Assembly: GCF_900163715.1 (NCBI RefSeq)
Contig: NZ_FWFF01000020.1
Coordinates: 62,001 to 126,000, forward strand
DNA from: Brevibacterium yomogidense
GTDB taxonomy: Bacteria; Actinomycetota; Actinomycetes; Actinomycetales; Brevibacteriaceae
DNA length: 64,000 bases
Reading direction: 5' to 3'
Of the stretch, positions 53,640 to 61,218 are shown piece after piece. Numbering within the stretch: position 1 is the first letter of the stretch; every line of letters begins with the position of its first letter. Position numbers and translations under genes: made by a program. Below the pieces are notes generated by a model. That model made no database searches. It was not told where the DNA came from and worked only from the letters and a program-made list of their open reading frames with translations.

Positions 53640-54419
53640 ATGGCAAAGCGCATCGACACCGTCGACCTCAACGTCTACTACGGCAGCTTCCTCGCCGTCG
53701 AAGATGTGAACATCCGCATCGAGCCCCGGTCGGTCACGGCCTTCATCGGTCCGTCCGGCTGCGGCAAGACCACCTTCCTCCGCACGATCAACCGCATGCA
53801 TGAGGTGCTGCCCGGCGCATATGCCGACGGCAAGATCCTCCTGGACGGCGACAACATCTACGACCCGGGCGTGGACCCGGTGAACATCCGGGCGGAGGTG
53901 GGCATGGTCTTCCAGCGCCCCAACCCGTTCCCCACGATGTCGATCCGTGAGAACGTGCTCGCCGGCTACAAGCTCAACGGCACGCGCCTGTCGAAGTCCG
54001 ACGCGGATGCGATCCTGGAGAAGTCGCTGCGCGGTGCGAACCTCTGGAACGAGGTGAAGGACCGACTCGACAAGCCGGGCTCCGGACTGTCCGGCGGTCA
54101 GCAGCAGCGCCTCTGCATCGCCCGCACCGTCGCCGTCGAGCCGTCCGTCATCCTCATGGACGAGCCGTGCTCCGCGCTCGACCCGATCTCCACGCTGGCC
54201 GTCGAGGACCTCATCAACCAGCTCAAGGAGGACTACACGGTCGTCATCGTCACGCACAACATGCAGCAGGCTGCGCGCGTGGCGGACAAGACCGCGTTCT
54301 TCAACATCCAGGGCACCGGCAAGCCCGGCCAGCTCATCGAGTACGCGGACACCAAGACGATCTTCCAGAACCCGGAGAACGAGCAGACGCTCAACTACAT
54401 CTCCGGTCGCTTCGGATGA
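53640..54419 (+). CDS. pstB: Phosphate ABC transporter ATPase PstB
   Basis: 259 residues. Walker A GPSGCGKT at residues 37-44, Q-loop FQRPNPFP, signature [13 protein letters not shown] near 150, Walker [14 protein letters not shown] near 169 and H-loop [13 protein letters not shown]. Drives PstCA and, with PhoU, signals phosphate supply to SenX3. ATG at 53640 has AAAGGAACGA upstream. Last gene of pstSCAB; a strong hairpin follows. Confidence 0.97.
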   Translation: MAKRIDTVDLNVYYGSFLAVEDVNIRIEPRSVTAFIGPSGCGKTTFLRTINRMHEVLPGAYADGKILLDGDNIYDPGVDPVNIRAEVGMVFQRPNPFPTMSIRENVLAGYKLNGTRLSKSDADAILEKSLRGANLWNEVKDRLDKPGSGLSGGQQQRLCIARTVAVEPSVILMDEPCSALDPISTLAVEDLINQLKEDYTVVIVTHNMQQAARVADKTAFFNIQGTGKPGQLIEYADTKTIFQNPENEQTLNYISGRFG

Positions 54420-54447
54420 TCCGATGATGTGACCGCACCCTATGTGC

Positions 54448-54486
54448 GCAGGAGGGGCTCGGACGATCCGTCCGGGCCCCTCCTGC
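54448..54486 (+). terminator. Terminator after pstSCAB
   Basis: 17-bp stem with one mismatch (54448-54464 against 54470-54486), GATCC loop. Confidence 0.8.
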
Positions 54487-54541
54487 ATTCATCACCGTCG
54501 CGAGACCCCACCGGGGCTCAGCCCCACCCGGGCTCACACCC

Positions 54542-54607
54542 AGTTCGAATGCTCAACACTCGCACAGGTCGGCAGCCGATTTCGTCCGCATGTTGAGCTT
54601 TCGAACT
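54542..54607. repeat. 66-bp intergenic palindrome between pstB and pit
   Basis: 17-bp arms AGTTCGAATGCTCAACA (54542) and TGTTGAGCTTTCGAACT (54591) with one mismatch; the 32-nt centre contains a smaller palindrome TCGGCAGCCGA. Markedly more AT-rich than its surroundings and unrelated in sequence to the 7364/29842/40287 family. Confidence 0.7.
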
Positions 54608-54652
54608 CACCCCGGGCGCCGTCTGGCTCCCAGCAGGCTGCTTTCGATCACC

Positions 54653-55663
54653 TCACACACCCATGAAGACGAGCAGCCCGGCGAGCGCCGCGCCCAGGAC
54701 CGCCGGCACGGGGATCCCCAGCAGGGCCGAGCCGATGACGGGGTAGAGGAAGCGCGTGCGGATATGTCCGCGCCGCCCGGAGAACTGGGTGCCGACGTTC
54801 GCGGCGGACACCGTGTAGACGATCGAGACGGGCACCGCGACGGCGAAGGCCGACACGAGCGTGGTGGTCGCCGCGACGCCGTTCGCGATGACGGACTTGA
54901 GCGGATCGAGCTTCACCATCCGCACCGCGACAGTCCGGGCGACGCGCCAGCCGGAGGTGACGGTGCCGACCGCCAGTGCCGTCGCGACGAGGAGCCTCAC
55001 GGGCCAGCCCACGGTGGTGTCCTCCCCCGCCACGAAGTCGATCCCCTCGTAGGCGAGGACGGCCATCGCGAGCACTGCGGCGGACTTCTGGGCGTCCTGC
55101 ACACCGTGCCCCAGCGACAGGAGCCCCGTCATCACCGCGTCCGCGGCGCGCGCAGTGCGGAACAGCGGCTTGGGCGCAGAGGTGGCGGCCAGCCTGGTGA
55201 CGACGGCTGTGACCAGAGCGGACAGGCCGAGGACGACCAGCGGGGCGATCAGCAGCGGCAGGATGAGCCGCATCAGCATGCCCTCGAAGTCAGCGACCGC
55301 CCCGTAGACCAGCCCGGCGCCCAGCACTCCCCCGACGAGGCTGTAGGACGACGACACCGGCACTGCCAGCATGTACGTCACGATCCCCCAGGCCGTCGCC
55401 GCGATCATCCCCGCGACGATGACGGAGAGGATGCCGTGCGGGTCATGCGGCAGAGACACCGTGTTCTCCGCGATCACCAGTGCGACCCCCTGGCCCAGGA
55501 GCGCACCGATGAAGTTGAACGTCCCCGACAGCCACAGTGCGACGCGCGGGTTCAGCGCTCGGTTCGCGACGGCGTTGCCGACCGTGACGCCGGCATCATG
55601 GAAGCCGTTGACGAAGGCGAAGGCGGTGACGGAGAGGACCGCGACGACGAAGAGCAGCTCCAC
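54653..55663 (-). CDS. pit: Low-affinity inorganic phosphate transporter, PiT family
   Basis: 336 residues, about ten helices. PiT signatures: FAFVNGFHDAGVTVGNAVAN (about 16-35) and the second repeat TGLLSLGHGVQDAQKSAAVL (about 188-207), the inverted-repeat ligand loops. Takes up phosphate with protons or metal ions when phosphate is plentiful. GTG at 55663. Preceded by a DUF47 protein 9 bases upstream; convergent with pstSCAB, so high- and low-affinity uptake share the locus. Confidence 0.93.
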   Translation of the reverse strand: MELLFVVAVLSVTAFAFVNGFHDAGVTVGNAVANRALNPRVALWLSGTFNFIGALLGQGVALVIAENTVSLPHDPHGILSVIVAGMIAATAWGIVTYMLAVPVSSSYSLVGGVLGAGLVYGAVADFEGMLMRLILPLLIAPLVVLGLSALVTAVVTRLAATSAPKPLFRTARAADAVMTGLLSLGHGVQDAQKSAAVLAMAVLAYEGIDFVAGEDTTVGWPVRLLVATALAVGTVTSGWRVARTVAVRMVKLDPLKSVIANGVAATTTLVSAFAVAVPVSIVYTVSAANVGTQFSGRRGHIRTRFLYPVIGSALLGIPVPAVLGAALAGLLVFMGV

Positions 55664-55672
55664 GTTCCCCGC

Positions 55673-56293
55673 TCAGGATTCGCGGACGGCGACTTCGGCG
55701 ACGACTGTGCCGATGGATGTGAAGGAGCGGGCGGCCTCGTAGAACGTCTGCCCCAGCAGGGTCGCGGCGGCCAGATACGCGAGGCCCCTCCGCGCGGCGG
55801 GCACCGCGTCGGACACCTGGAGGTGCAGCGCCTCCGCCCGGTAGAAGAGCCGTGACATCGATTCCACGTACTGCCACTGATCCGGTTTGCCCGGCAGCCG
55901 CTTGAGCATGCTGTGCGTCTGGTCCGTCGCGTTCGACAGCACGGCGAGCATCTCGAGGACACCCACGGGGAGCTGTTCGAAGGCGGAGGACGACAGCGCG
56001 AATCCCACGGATTCCAGCCTGTGGGTGGTCTGGCACAGTGCGTTGGTGAGTCGATAGAGCGCGTCGCGGTCGATCGGCGTGGCGTAGTTCTCCCGCAGTG
56101 CCCGCAGCACCGCTGATTCCGCGGCATCCGCCTCGTCGGAGACGGCTGCGAGGCGACCCGCCGCTTCGCGGCGCTCCTCGACGGGGATGCCGGACAGCTC
56201 CGCGAGGATCAGACTGCTCTGCCGCAGGCTCGAGGAGAGGCCTGTGAGGTGCGTGAAGTACTCCGCCTCGTGAGACAAACGGCGAAGGCGCAC
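55673..56293 (-). CDS. DUF47 (PhoU-like) Pit accessory protein
   Basis: 206 residues, wholly helical, with two PhoU-like bundles: FTHLTGLSSSLRQSSLILAE near the start, REAAGRLAAVSDEADAAES in the middle and IDRDALYRLTNALCQTTHRL. DUF47 proteins are encoded before pit and modulate its activity. GTG at 56293; GAGGA about 10 nt upstream. Precedes pit by 9 bases. A structured 5' leader lies upstream. Confidence 0.85.
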   Translation of the reverse strand: MRLRRLSHEAEYFTHLTGLSSSLRQSSLILAELSGIPVEERREAAGRLAAVSDEADAAESAVLRALRENYATPIDRDALYRLTNALCQTTHRLESVGFALSSSAFEQLPVGVLEMLAVLSNATDQTHSMLKRLPGKPDQWQYVESMSRLFYRAEALHLQVSDAVPAARRGLAYLAAATLLGQTFYEAARSFTSIGTVVAEVAVRES

Positions 56294-56438
56294 AGGAACA
56301 CCATCCTCACTGCTTCAGAAGAGTAGGCGGGTGCCGGACTGAGAGCGCCTCTCGGCGATAGGCCGCTCGAAGCGGCGTGTGTTGGAGCCCGGGGCTTCAG
56401 CAGCCCGACACCCGGTGTGGCCCGAGGGCCACGGCACC
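56294..56438 (-). ncRNA. Candidate structured leader RNA of DUF47-pit operon
   Basis: After a TAGACT box (minus strand, 56439-56444) about 139 nt precede the GTG. In it are GTGGCC/GGCCAC (56417-56432), GTTGG/CCGAC (56381-56409), GCCGCT/AGCGGC (56362-56376) and GAGAG/CTCTC (56341-56353). The ends GGTGCC (56330) and GGCACC (56433) could close them as one junction. No known riboswitch consensus was recognised. Confidence 0.4.
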
Positions 56439-56444
56439 AGTCTA
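56439..56444 (-). promoter_or_regulatory. -10 box (TAGACT) of DUF47-pit operon
   Basis: TAGACT on the minus strand; expected start near 56432, exactly at the first leader hairpin. Confidence 0.45.
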
Positions 56445-56488
56445 ACGACTCACACCCCAGGCAGCACCCCACTCATCACCCGGCGGGC

Positions 56489-57145
56489 TCACGCCAGTTC
56501 GTTCGCGCGATGCGAACGCGCAGATGAGGCGAGGTCGGTCGCCAGCTGCTCGAACGCGCGGGAATCGTCGCGCCGGCCCAGTTCCCAGCGGCCGGCGGCG
56601 GCGACCTCGGCGAAGGCGGCCGCCCGCAGCAGGGCCATGGTGAAGTCACCCCGGAAGGCGCCGGCGAGGATCTCGTCCGCGGCGCGCGCGACCTCGTCGG
56701 GGCCGGGAGGATCCTCGATCCCCGCCACCAGCTCCGCCAGATACGCGTCGACGCGGATGCGACCGCCCAGACCGTCGGCGCGGGACACGTTGCGGCCGGT
56801 CGTGTACTCCTCCGCCGCGCGTCGGGGGCTGCGCACGATCCATTCGCGCAGGGCGTAGAGCCGCCAGAGGACGCCGGGCAGCGAGACGGCCGGCGCTGTG
56901 GCCCAGATCTCCGCGATCGCCTCGAGGCCGATCTCATCGGACAGGTGGACGAAGCGGGCGGTCGCCTCGTCGTCACGCGCAGCGCGGTCCGCGTCATCGG
57001 CGGCTGCGGGCGCGCCGTCGGTGTTCCCGTAGACCAGCAGCGAGGCCGCGGCGTGCGCGAGTTCGGCCAGCTGGGCGGGGTCCGGGTGGGTGGCGTAGCC
57101 CTCGAGATCCGCTTTCGGGAGGGGCTTGTGGTGTCTGCGCATCAT
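56489..57145 (-). CDS. Hypothetical actinobacterial protein
   Basis: 218 residues, helical and rich in Ala/Arg/Asp, starting MMRRHHKPLPKADLEGY. Conserved-looking blocks are FVHLSDEIGLEAIAEIWATA and LPGVLWRLYALREWIV near the middle. No membrane segment or known domain. ATG at 57145 follows TAGCCT by 5 nt (the second ATG by 8). It is divergent from the gene at 57319. Function unknown. Confidence 0.75.
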   Translation of the reverse strand: MMRRHHKPLPKADLEGYATHPDPAQLAELAHAAASLLVYGNTDGAPAAADDADRAARDDEATARFVHLSDEIGLEAIAEIWATAPAVSLPGVLWRLYALREWIVRSPRRAAEEYTTGRNVSRADGLGGRIRVDAYLAELVAGIEDPPGPDEVARAADEILAGAFRGDFTMALLRAAAFAEVAAAGRWELGRRDDSRAFEQLATDLASSARSHRANELA

Positions 57146-57150
57146 GCTCC

Positions 57151-57156
57151 AGGCTA
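57151..57156 (-). promoter_or_regulatory. -10 box (TAGCCT) of the 56489-57145 gene
   Basis: TAGCCT on the minus strand lies 5 nt before the first ATG and 8 before the second. Confidence 0.35.
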
Positions 57157-57318
57157 CTCTCCGACTCTGGAGACTCACAGGAATCGGGAAGCACTCAGGC
57201 GACGTTTGTACTGTCGTGGGTGGAGTCCCCTCCGCAGCGATCCTGCGGCTGGCCCGGGCACCCCACGAGACGACGCCCCCACACGGCGCGGGCTCCGGCA
57301 AGGACCTGAGGAGGACCT

Positions 57319-58266
57319 ATGACGACGAACTCCACTGCGACGAAGGGACTGGGCGCGGCCACGAAGCTCGCGTTCGACAAGAACGGCGAGCTCCGCCCGC
57401 AGGCGAAGGGCCTGTTCGAGAAGGCACTGTCCGTCCAGCGGCCGGTCGTGCTCGCCTACATCCGCAGCGTGCGCCGGCGCCATCCGCACGCCTCGCCGGC
57501 GGAGATCGCGGAGATCCTCCGCAAGCACTACGTGACCCTGGCGATGGGCGGCGGCGCGGCAGTGGGCGCGACCGCCGTCGTCCCCGGCATCGGCACCGGT
57601 GCGGCGCTCGGGCTGGCTGCCGTCGAGACGGGCGGCTTCCTCGAGCTGTCAGCCCTGTACTCGCAGTCGCTCGCAGAGCTGCACGGCATGCAGGTGCGCG
57701 AGCCCAAGCGCGCGAACGCGCTCGTCATGGGGCTCATGCTGGGCGGATCCGGCAAGGACCTCGTCCGCCAGTTCTCCGACCAGGTCGACGGCGGCGCGCC
57801 CGTCCATTCGAACTTCGGCGCGCTCGTGACGAAGCAGATCCCCTCCGTCGTCATGGACTCGGTGGTGAAGAAGCTGCGGAAGAAGCTCATCCGCACCTAC
57901 GCCGCACGCACCGGCGGATCGGTCATCGGGCGCGCGCTGCCGTTCGGCGTGGGCGCCGTCGTCGGCGGCACCGCCAACCGCATCATGGCGGGCACCGTCG
58001 TGAAGAACGCGCAGAACGCCTTCGGCGACATGCCGAACCACTTCTCCCCTGACCTCGACCCCGCGTCCAGCTCGCCGCTGCGCGATGCGGACATCACCGC
58101 AGGCCTGCGCCATCTCATGGCGGCCGCGTCGCGGCGTAGGGGGAAGAAGGACATCGAGGGTGAGACGGTCGACCAGCTGGGACTGCCCGGCATCGACGAG
58201 GCGACGGGCGAGAACGGCGACGCGCCCGAGGCCCCCCGCACCTGGCGGCCGGACCCTCGCCTCTGA
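57319..58266 (+). CDS. Conserved hypothetical protein with Gly-zipper membrane segments
   Basis: 315 residues. Central hydrophobic glycine-rich stretch (GGGAAVGATAVVPGIGTGAA, about 75-94) and a second one (GALPFGVG-like, near 210) flanked by basic residues (KKLRKKLIRTYAARTGG). Resembles EcsC-like or membrane-perturbing proteins by composition, but no family can be named with confidence. ATG at 57319 has AGGAGG upstream. Single gene ending in a strong hairpin. Confidence 0.75.
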   Translation: MTTNSTATKGLGAATKLAFDKNGELRPQAKGLFEKALSVQRPVVLAYIRSVRRRHPHASPAEIAEILRKHYVTLAMGGGAAVGATAVVPGIGTGAALGLAAVETGGFLELSALYSQSLAELHGMQVREPKRANALVMGLMLGGSGKDLVRQFSDQVDGGAPVHSNFGALVTKQIPSVVMDSVVKKLRKKLIRTYAARTGGSVIGRALPFGVGAVVGGTANRIMAGTVVKNAQNAFGDMPNHFSPDLDPASSSPLRDADITAGLRHLMAAASRRRGKKDIEGETVDQLGLPGIDEATGENGDAPEAPRTWRPDPRL

Positions 58267-58290
58267 GGGACCGGGGCTCCCGGAGCACGC

Positions 58291-58345
58291 TGCGGCCCGC
58301 CGCCGCACCTGCCGCGCTCAGCGCGAGGTGCGGCGGCGGGCCGCA
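58291..58345. terminator. Bidirectional terminator, 57319 gene/poxB
   Basis: Perfect 20-bp stem (58291-58310 with 58326-58345); the 15-nt loop is itself nearly self-complementary. Between convergent genes. Confidence 0.82.
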
Positions 58346-58351
58346 GTCGCA

Positions 58352-60067
58352 TCACAGCAGCTGGCGCAGGTTCGCCTTCGCCAGGTCGATCAGCTCATCG
58401 CCGCGACCGGACAGGACGGTGCGGACGGCGAAGAGCGCGAAGCCTGCCGCCTGCTCCGCCTTGATGGAGGGCGGCATGGAGAGCTCCTGCCGCTCCACCA
58501 CTACGTCCAGCAGTGCAGGACCGTCGTGTGCGAGGAATTCCCTCACCGCCTCTTCGAGCTCCTTGGGCTTCTCGACGCGGAATCCCTTGATCCCGACCGC
58601 ATCCGCGATCGCCGCGAAGTCCGTGCGGCCCAGGTCCGTCGCGTGCGTGACGAACCCGGCGGCCTTCATCTCCAGTTCCACGAAGTTGAGGGAGTCGTTG
58701 TTGTAGACGACGGTCTTGACCGGCAGGTCGTGCTGGTTGACAGTGAGCAGCTCCCCCAGGAGCATCGACAGTCCGCCATCGCCGGCCATCGCGACCACCT
58801 GGCGATCCGGGTGGCTGGCCTGCGCACCGATCGCCTGGGACAGGGCGTTCGCCATGGAGCCGTGGGTGAAGGACCCGATCAGCCTGCGCTTCCCGTTCAT
58901 CGTGAGGTGGCGGGCCGCCCACATCACGGGGGAGCCGACGTCCGGCAGGAAGACCGCATCGTCCGTCGCCCCCTCGTCGAGCAGCCGGGTGAGGTACTGC
59001 GGGTGGATCCGCCGGCGGGCCGGGGTCGCGAGTTCGTCGAGCTCCTTCCGGGTCCTGCCGTAGTGCTTCACCATCCGGGAGAGGTGCTTCGAGTCCTTCT
59101 TCTGTGTGAGCATCGGCAGGAGCGCGTCGACGGTCGAGCGCACATCGCCGACCAGGGGGTGGTCGACCCGGGTGCGGCGCCCGATCTGGCCGCCGCGGAT
59201 GTCGACCTGGATGACGGTCGCATCCCGCGGGAGGAACTGCGGGTAGGGGAAGTCCGTGCCGAGCATCACGAGCGTCTCCGCCTGCATCATCGCGTGGTAG
59301 CCGGACGCGAAGCCCAGCAGCCCCGACATCCCCACGTCATAGGGGTTGTCGTGCTCGATGAACTCCTTGCCGCGCAGCGCGTGGACGATGGGCGCCTGCA
59401 GCCTCTCCGCCAACTCGATCACCTGTTCGCGCGCGTCTGCGACGCCCGCGCCTGCGAGGATCGTCACCTTCGTGCAGTCGTTGAGCGCCTGCGCGGCGCC
59501 CGCCAGCCCCGGCCCGGCTGGGACGGTGGCGGAGTCGGCGGGGAGGACGGCCTCGGCGGCGGTGTCGATCCGCGTGAGCAGCACGTCACCGGGGATGACG
59601 AGCACCGCGGGACCGCGCTGGGACAGAGCCTCGCGCATCGCGATGCGCAGCAGCCGAGGCAGCTGCTCCGCACTGCTGACGTGCTCGATGTAGACGCTGG
59701 ACTCGCGGAAGAGCTCCTGCGGATGGGTCTCCTGGAAGTACCCCGTGCCGATCTCCTCGCTGGGGATCTGGGCGGCGATCGCCAGCACCGGGACGCGGGA
59801 GCGCATCGCGTCGTACAGCCCGTTCACGAGGTGCGTGTTGCCCGGTCCGCAGGAGCCCGCGCAGGCCGCGAGGGAACCGGTGAGCCCGGCCTCGGCGGAG
59901 GCGGCGAAGGCGGCGGCCTCCTCGTGCCGGGTGCTGAACCAGCTGATGCCCTCCGTGTCCCGCAGTGCATCGGTGAATCCGTTGAGGGAATCGCCCGCGA
60001 TCCCGTAGACGCGGCTCACGCCGCTCGCTGCCAGTGTGTCGACGATGTGCTGTGCTGCGGTGGGCAT
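58352..60067 (-). CDS. poxB: Pyruvate dehydrogenase (quinone)/pyruvate oxidase
   Basis: 571-residue TPP enzyme. TPP-binding motif GDGGLSMLLGELLTVNQHDL (about 433-452) with NNDSLNFVELEM, plus N-terminal GIAGDSLNGF and STRHEEAAAFAASAEAG (catalytic Glu about 50), and FAD/central domain LAGAGVADAREQV. Oxidises pyruvate to acetate and CO2, giving electrons to menaquinone at the membrane. ATG at 60067 has AGGAGAAC upstream. The C-terminal LRQLL resembles the lipid-binding end of relatives. Confidence 0.94.
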   Translation of the reverse strand: MPTAAQHIVDTLAASGVSRVYGIAGDSLNGFTDALRDTEGISWFSTRHEEAAAFAASAEAGLTGSLAACAGSCGPGNTHLVNGLYDAMRSRVPVLAIAAQIPSEEIGTGYFQETHPQELFRESSVYIEHVSSAEQLPRLLRIAMREALSQRGPAVLVIPGDVLLTRIDTAAEAVLPADSATVPAGPGLAGAAQALNDCTKVTILAGAGVADAREQVIELAERLQAPIVHALRGKEFIEHDNPYDVGMSGLLGFASGYHAMMQAETLVMLGTDFPYPQFLPRDATVIQVDIRGGQIGRRTRVDHPLVGDVRSTVDALLPMLTQKKDSKHLSRMVKHYGRTRKELDELATPARRRIHPQYLTRLLDEGATDDAVFLPDVGSPVMWAARHLTMNGKRRLIGSFTHGSMANALSQAIGAQASHPDRQVVAMAGDGGLSMLLGELLTVNQHDLPVKTVVYNNDSLNFVELEMKAAGFVTHATDLGRTDFAAIADAVGIKGFRVEKPKELEEAVREFLAHDGPALLDVVVERQELSMPPSIKAEQAAGFALFAVRTVLSGRGDELIDLAKANLRQLL

Positions 60068-60265
60068 GACGTTCTCCTGACGGATCTGCGGCGTGTGTCC
60101 ATCTACGAGACTAGCCCGGCGCGCCGCTGAAGTGCAGGGGCGGCCGTGGGCGATGTGCGGCAGGTCAGGGCAGGAGCGCATCGGCAGATCACTGCGCGGT
60201 GTGAATCGTCTTCGGAGTGTGCCGCGGCACTTTCGCGGACGGCTTCGAGCGAGCACGCTGGAGGC

Positions 60266-60733
60266 ATGACTGGAGCAACGGAACCTCGCGACCCCTCGGA
60301 CATCGACAGCGCTGGACAGGGCGGCGGCGCCGGACAGGCATCGGGCACGCCGACCGTCTGGGCGACTCTGCAGGCGCAGGACGCGAACGCACTGATCATC
60401 TACCTGACGGAGACGTTCGGCTTCCGGCTCACGGCCCGGTATGACGACGGCGACATGGTCGCCCACGCAGAGCTGCTGTGGCCCGAGGGCGCGGGCGGCC
60501 TGATGCTCGGGTCGTACCGGGAGGGCCGCGAGTGGTCGCGCAGGCCCGGCACCGCGGGCACGTACATCGTCGTGCGGGATGTCGATGCGCTGCACGAGCG
60601 GGCACGGCGGTCGGGGGCGGAGATCATCGCTGCGCTCGTCGACACCGACTACGGCAGTCGCGAGTTCACGGTGAAGGACCCGGAGGGCAACCTCTGGTCC
60701 TTCGGCACCTATCCGGGCACGCCGATGCCCTGA
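60266..60733 (+). CDS. VOC-family (glyoxalase/bleomycin-resistance-like) protein
   Basis: 155 residues. After a 30-residue Gly-rich N-terminus comes one VOC module pair: WATLQAQDANALIIYLTETF, then GTYIVVRDVDALHERARRSG and FTVKDPEGNLWSFGTY (C-terminal metal-site motif region). Possible metal-dependent lyase/isomerase or drug-binding protein; substrate unknown. ATG at 60266 with GGAGG very close. Divergent from poxB. Confidence 0.85.
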   Translation: MTGATEPRDPSDIDSAGQGGGAGQASGTPTVWATLQAQDANALIIYLTETFGFRLTARYDDGDMVAHAELLWPEGAGGLMLGSYREGREWSRRPGTAGTYIVVRDVDALHERARRSGAEIIAALVDTDYGSREFTVKDPEGNLWSFGTYPGTPMP

Positions 60734-60740
60734 GGGGTGG

Positions 60741-60790
60741 GCGATGCGTGGGCCGCGCGACGCGTGGACCGCGCGACGCGTGGACCGCGC
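60741..60790. repeat. 16-bp tandem repeat after VOC gene
   Basis: GCGCGACGCGTGGACC at 60755-60770 and again at 60771-60786, with a degenerate unit before. Flanking GCGTGGGCCGC (60746) and GCGGCCCACGC (60804) form a long-range inverted repeat that may terminate transcription. Confidence 0.75.
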
Positions 60791-60828
60791 AGCTGCGCAT
60801 CGTGCGGCCCACGCACAGCCCACCTCGC

Positions 60829-60890
60829 CGCGAGTGAGTACAACCTGGCCCAGATTCGGCGCTCGAGGGGCCGGTTTGCACTCACTCGCG
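60829..60890. repeat. 62-bp intergenic palindrome
   Basis: 22-nt arms beginning CGCGAGTGAGT (60829) and ending ACTCACTCGCG (60890), 19 of 22 positions complementary, with an 18-nt centre. No coding frame is supported across it. Rest of the gap to tRNA-Lys shows only the tRNA promoter. Confidence 0.65.
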
Positions 60891-60974
60891 ACGCGGCGGC
60901 GGCCCCACGAGGGCTCGCCACACGTGTGTGCGGATGGCTGCGCAGCTGCTGGATGCGCAGCCGCGCTGGGACGG

Positions 60975-60980
60975 TAGACT
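60975..60980 (+). promoter_or_regulatory. -10 box (TAGACT) of tRNA-Lys
   Basis: TAGACT ends 6 nt before the mature 5' end, so the primary transcript starts at or very near the tRNA. Confidence 0.55.
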
Positions 60981-60986
60981 CTGCGT

Positions 60987-61059
60987 GGGCCTATAGCTCA
61001 GTTGGCAGAGCAACGGACTTTTAATCCGTGGGTCGTGGGTTCGATCCCCACTGGGCCCA
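60987..61059 (+). tRNA. tRNA-Lys (anticodon TTT)
   Basis: 73 nt folding into a full cloverleaf: acceptor GGGCCTA/TGGGCCC, D-stem GCTC/GAGC, anticodon stem ACGGA/TCCGT with loop CTTTTAA (anticodon at 61020-61022), T-stem GTGGG/CCCAC with TTCGATC loop, discriminator A. CCA is not encoded. Confidence 0.98.
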
Positions 61060-61218
61060 CCCGTCTGATGTCGCAGTCCGTCTGCGGTGGCACAGGTGTC
61101 ACAGCACAGCCTGTGGCGTCAGTGCACAGCGGAGGCGCCCTGGACCCACTCGTTCAGGGCGCTTCCGCGTTCCGTGCCGGGACCGCCGGCGGCACCCGTG
61201 AGGAAGAAGGTGCGGATC

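Noticed and set aside
56330..56438. Known RNA family (SRP RNA, 6C, cobalamin or SAM riboswitch)
   Set aside because: None of the conserved consensus segments of these RNAs could be found on either strand.
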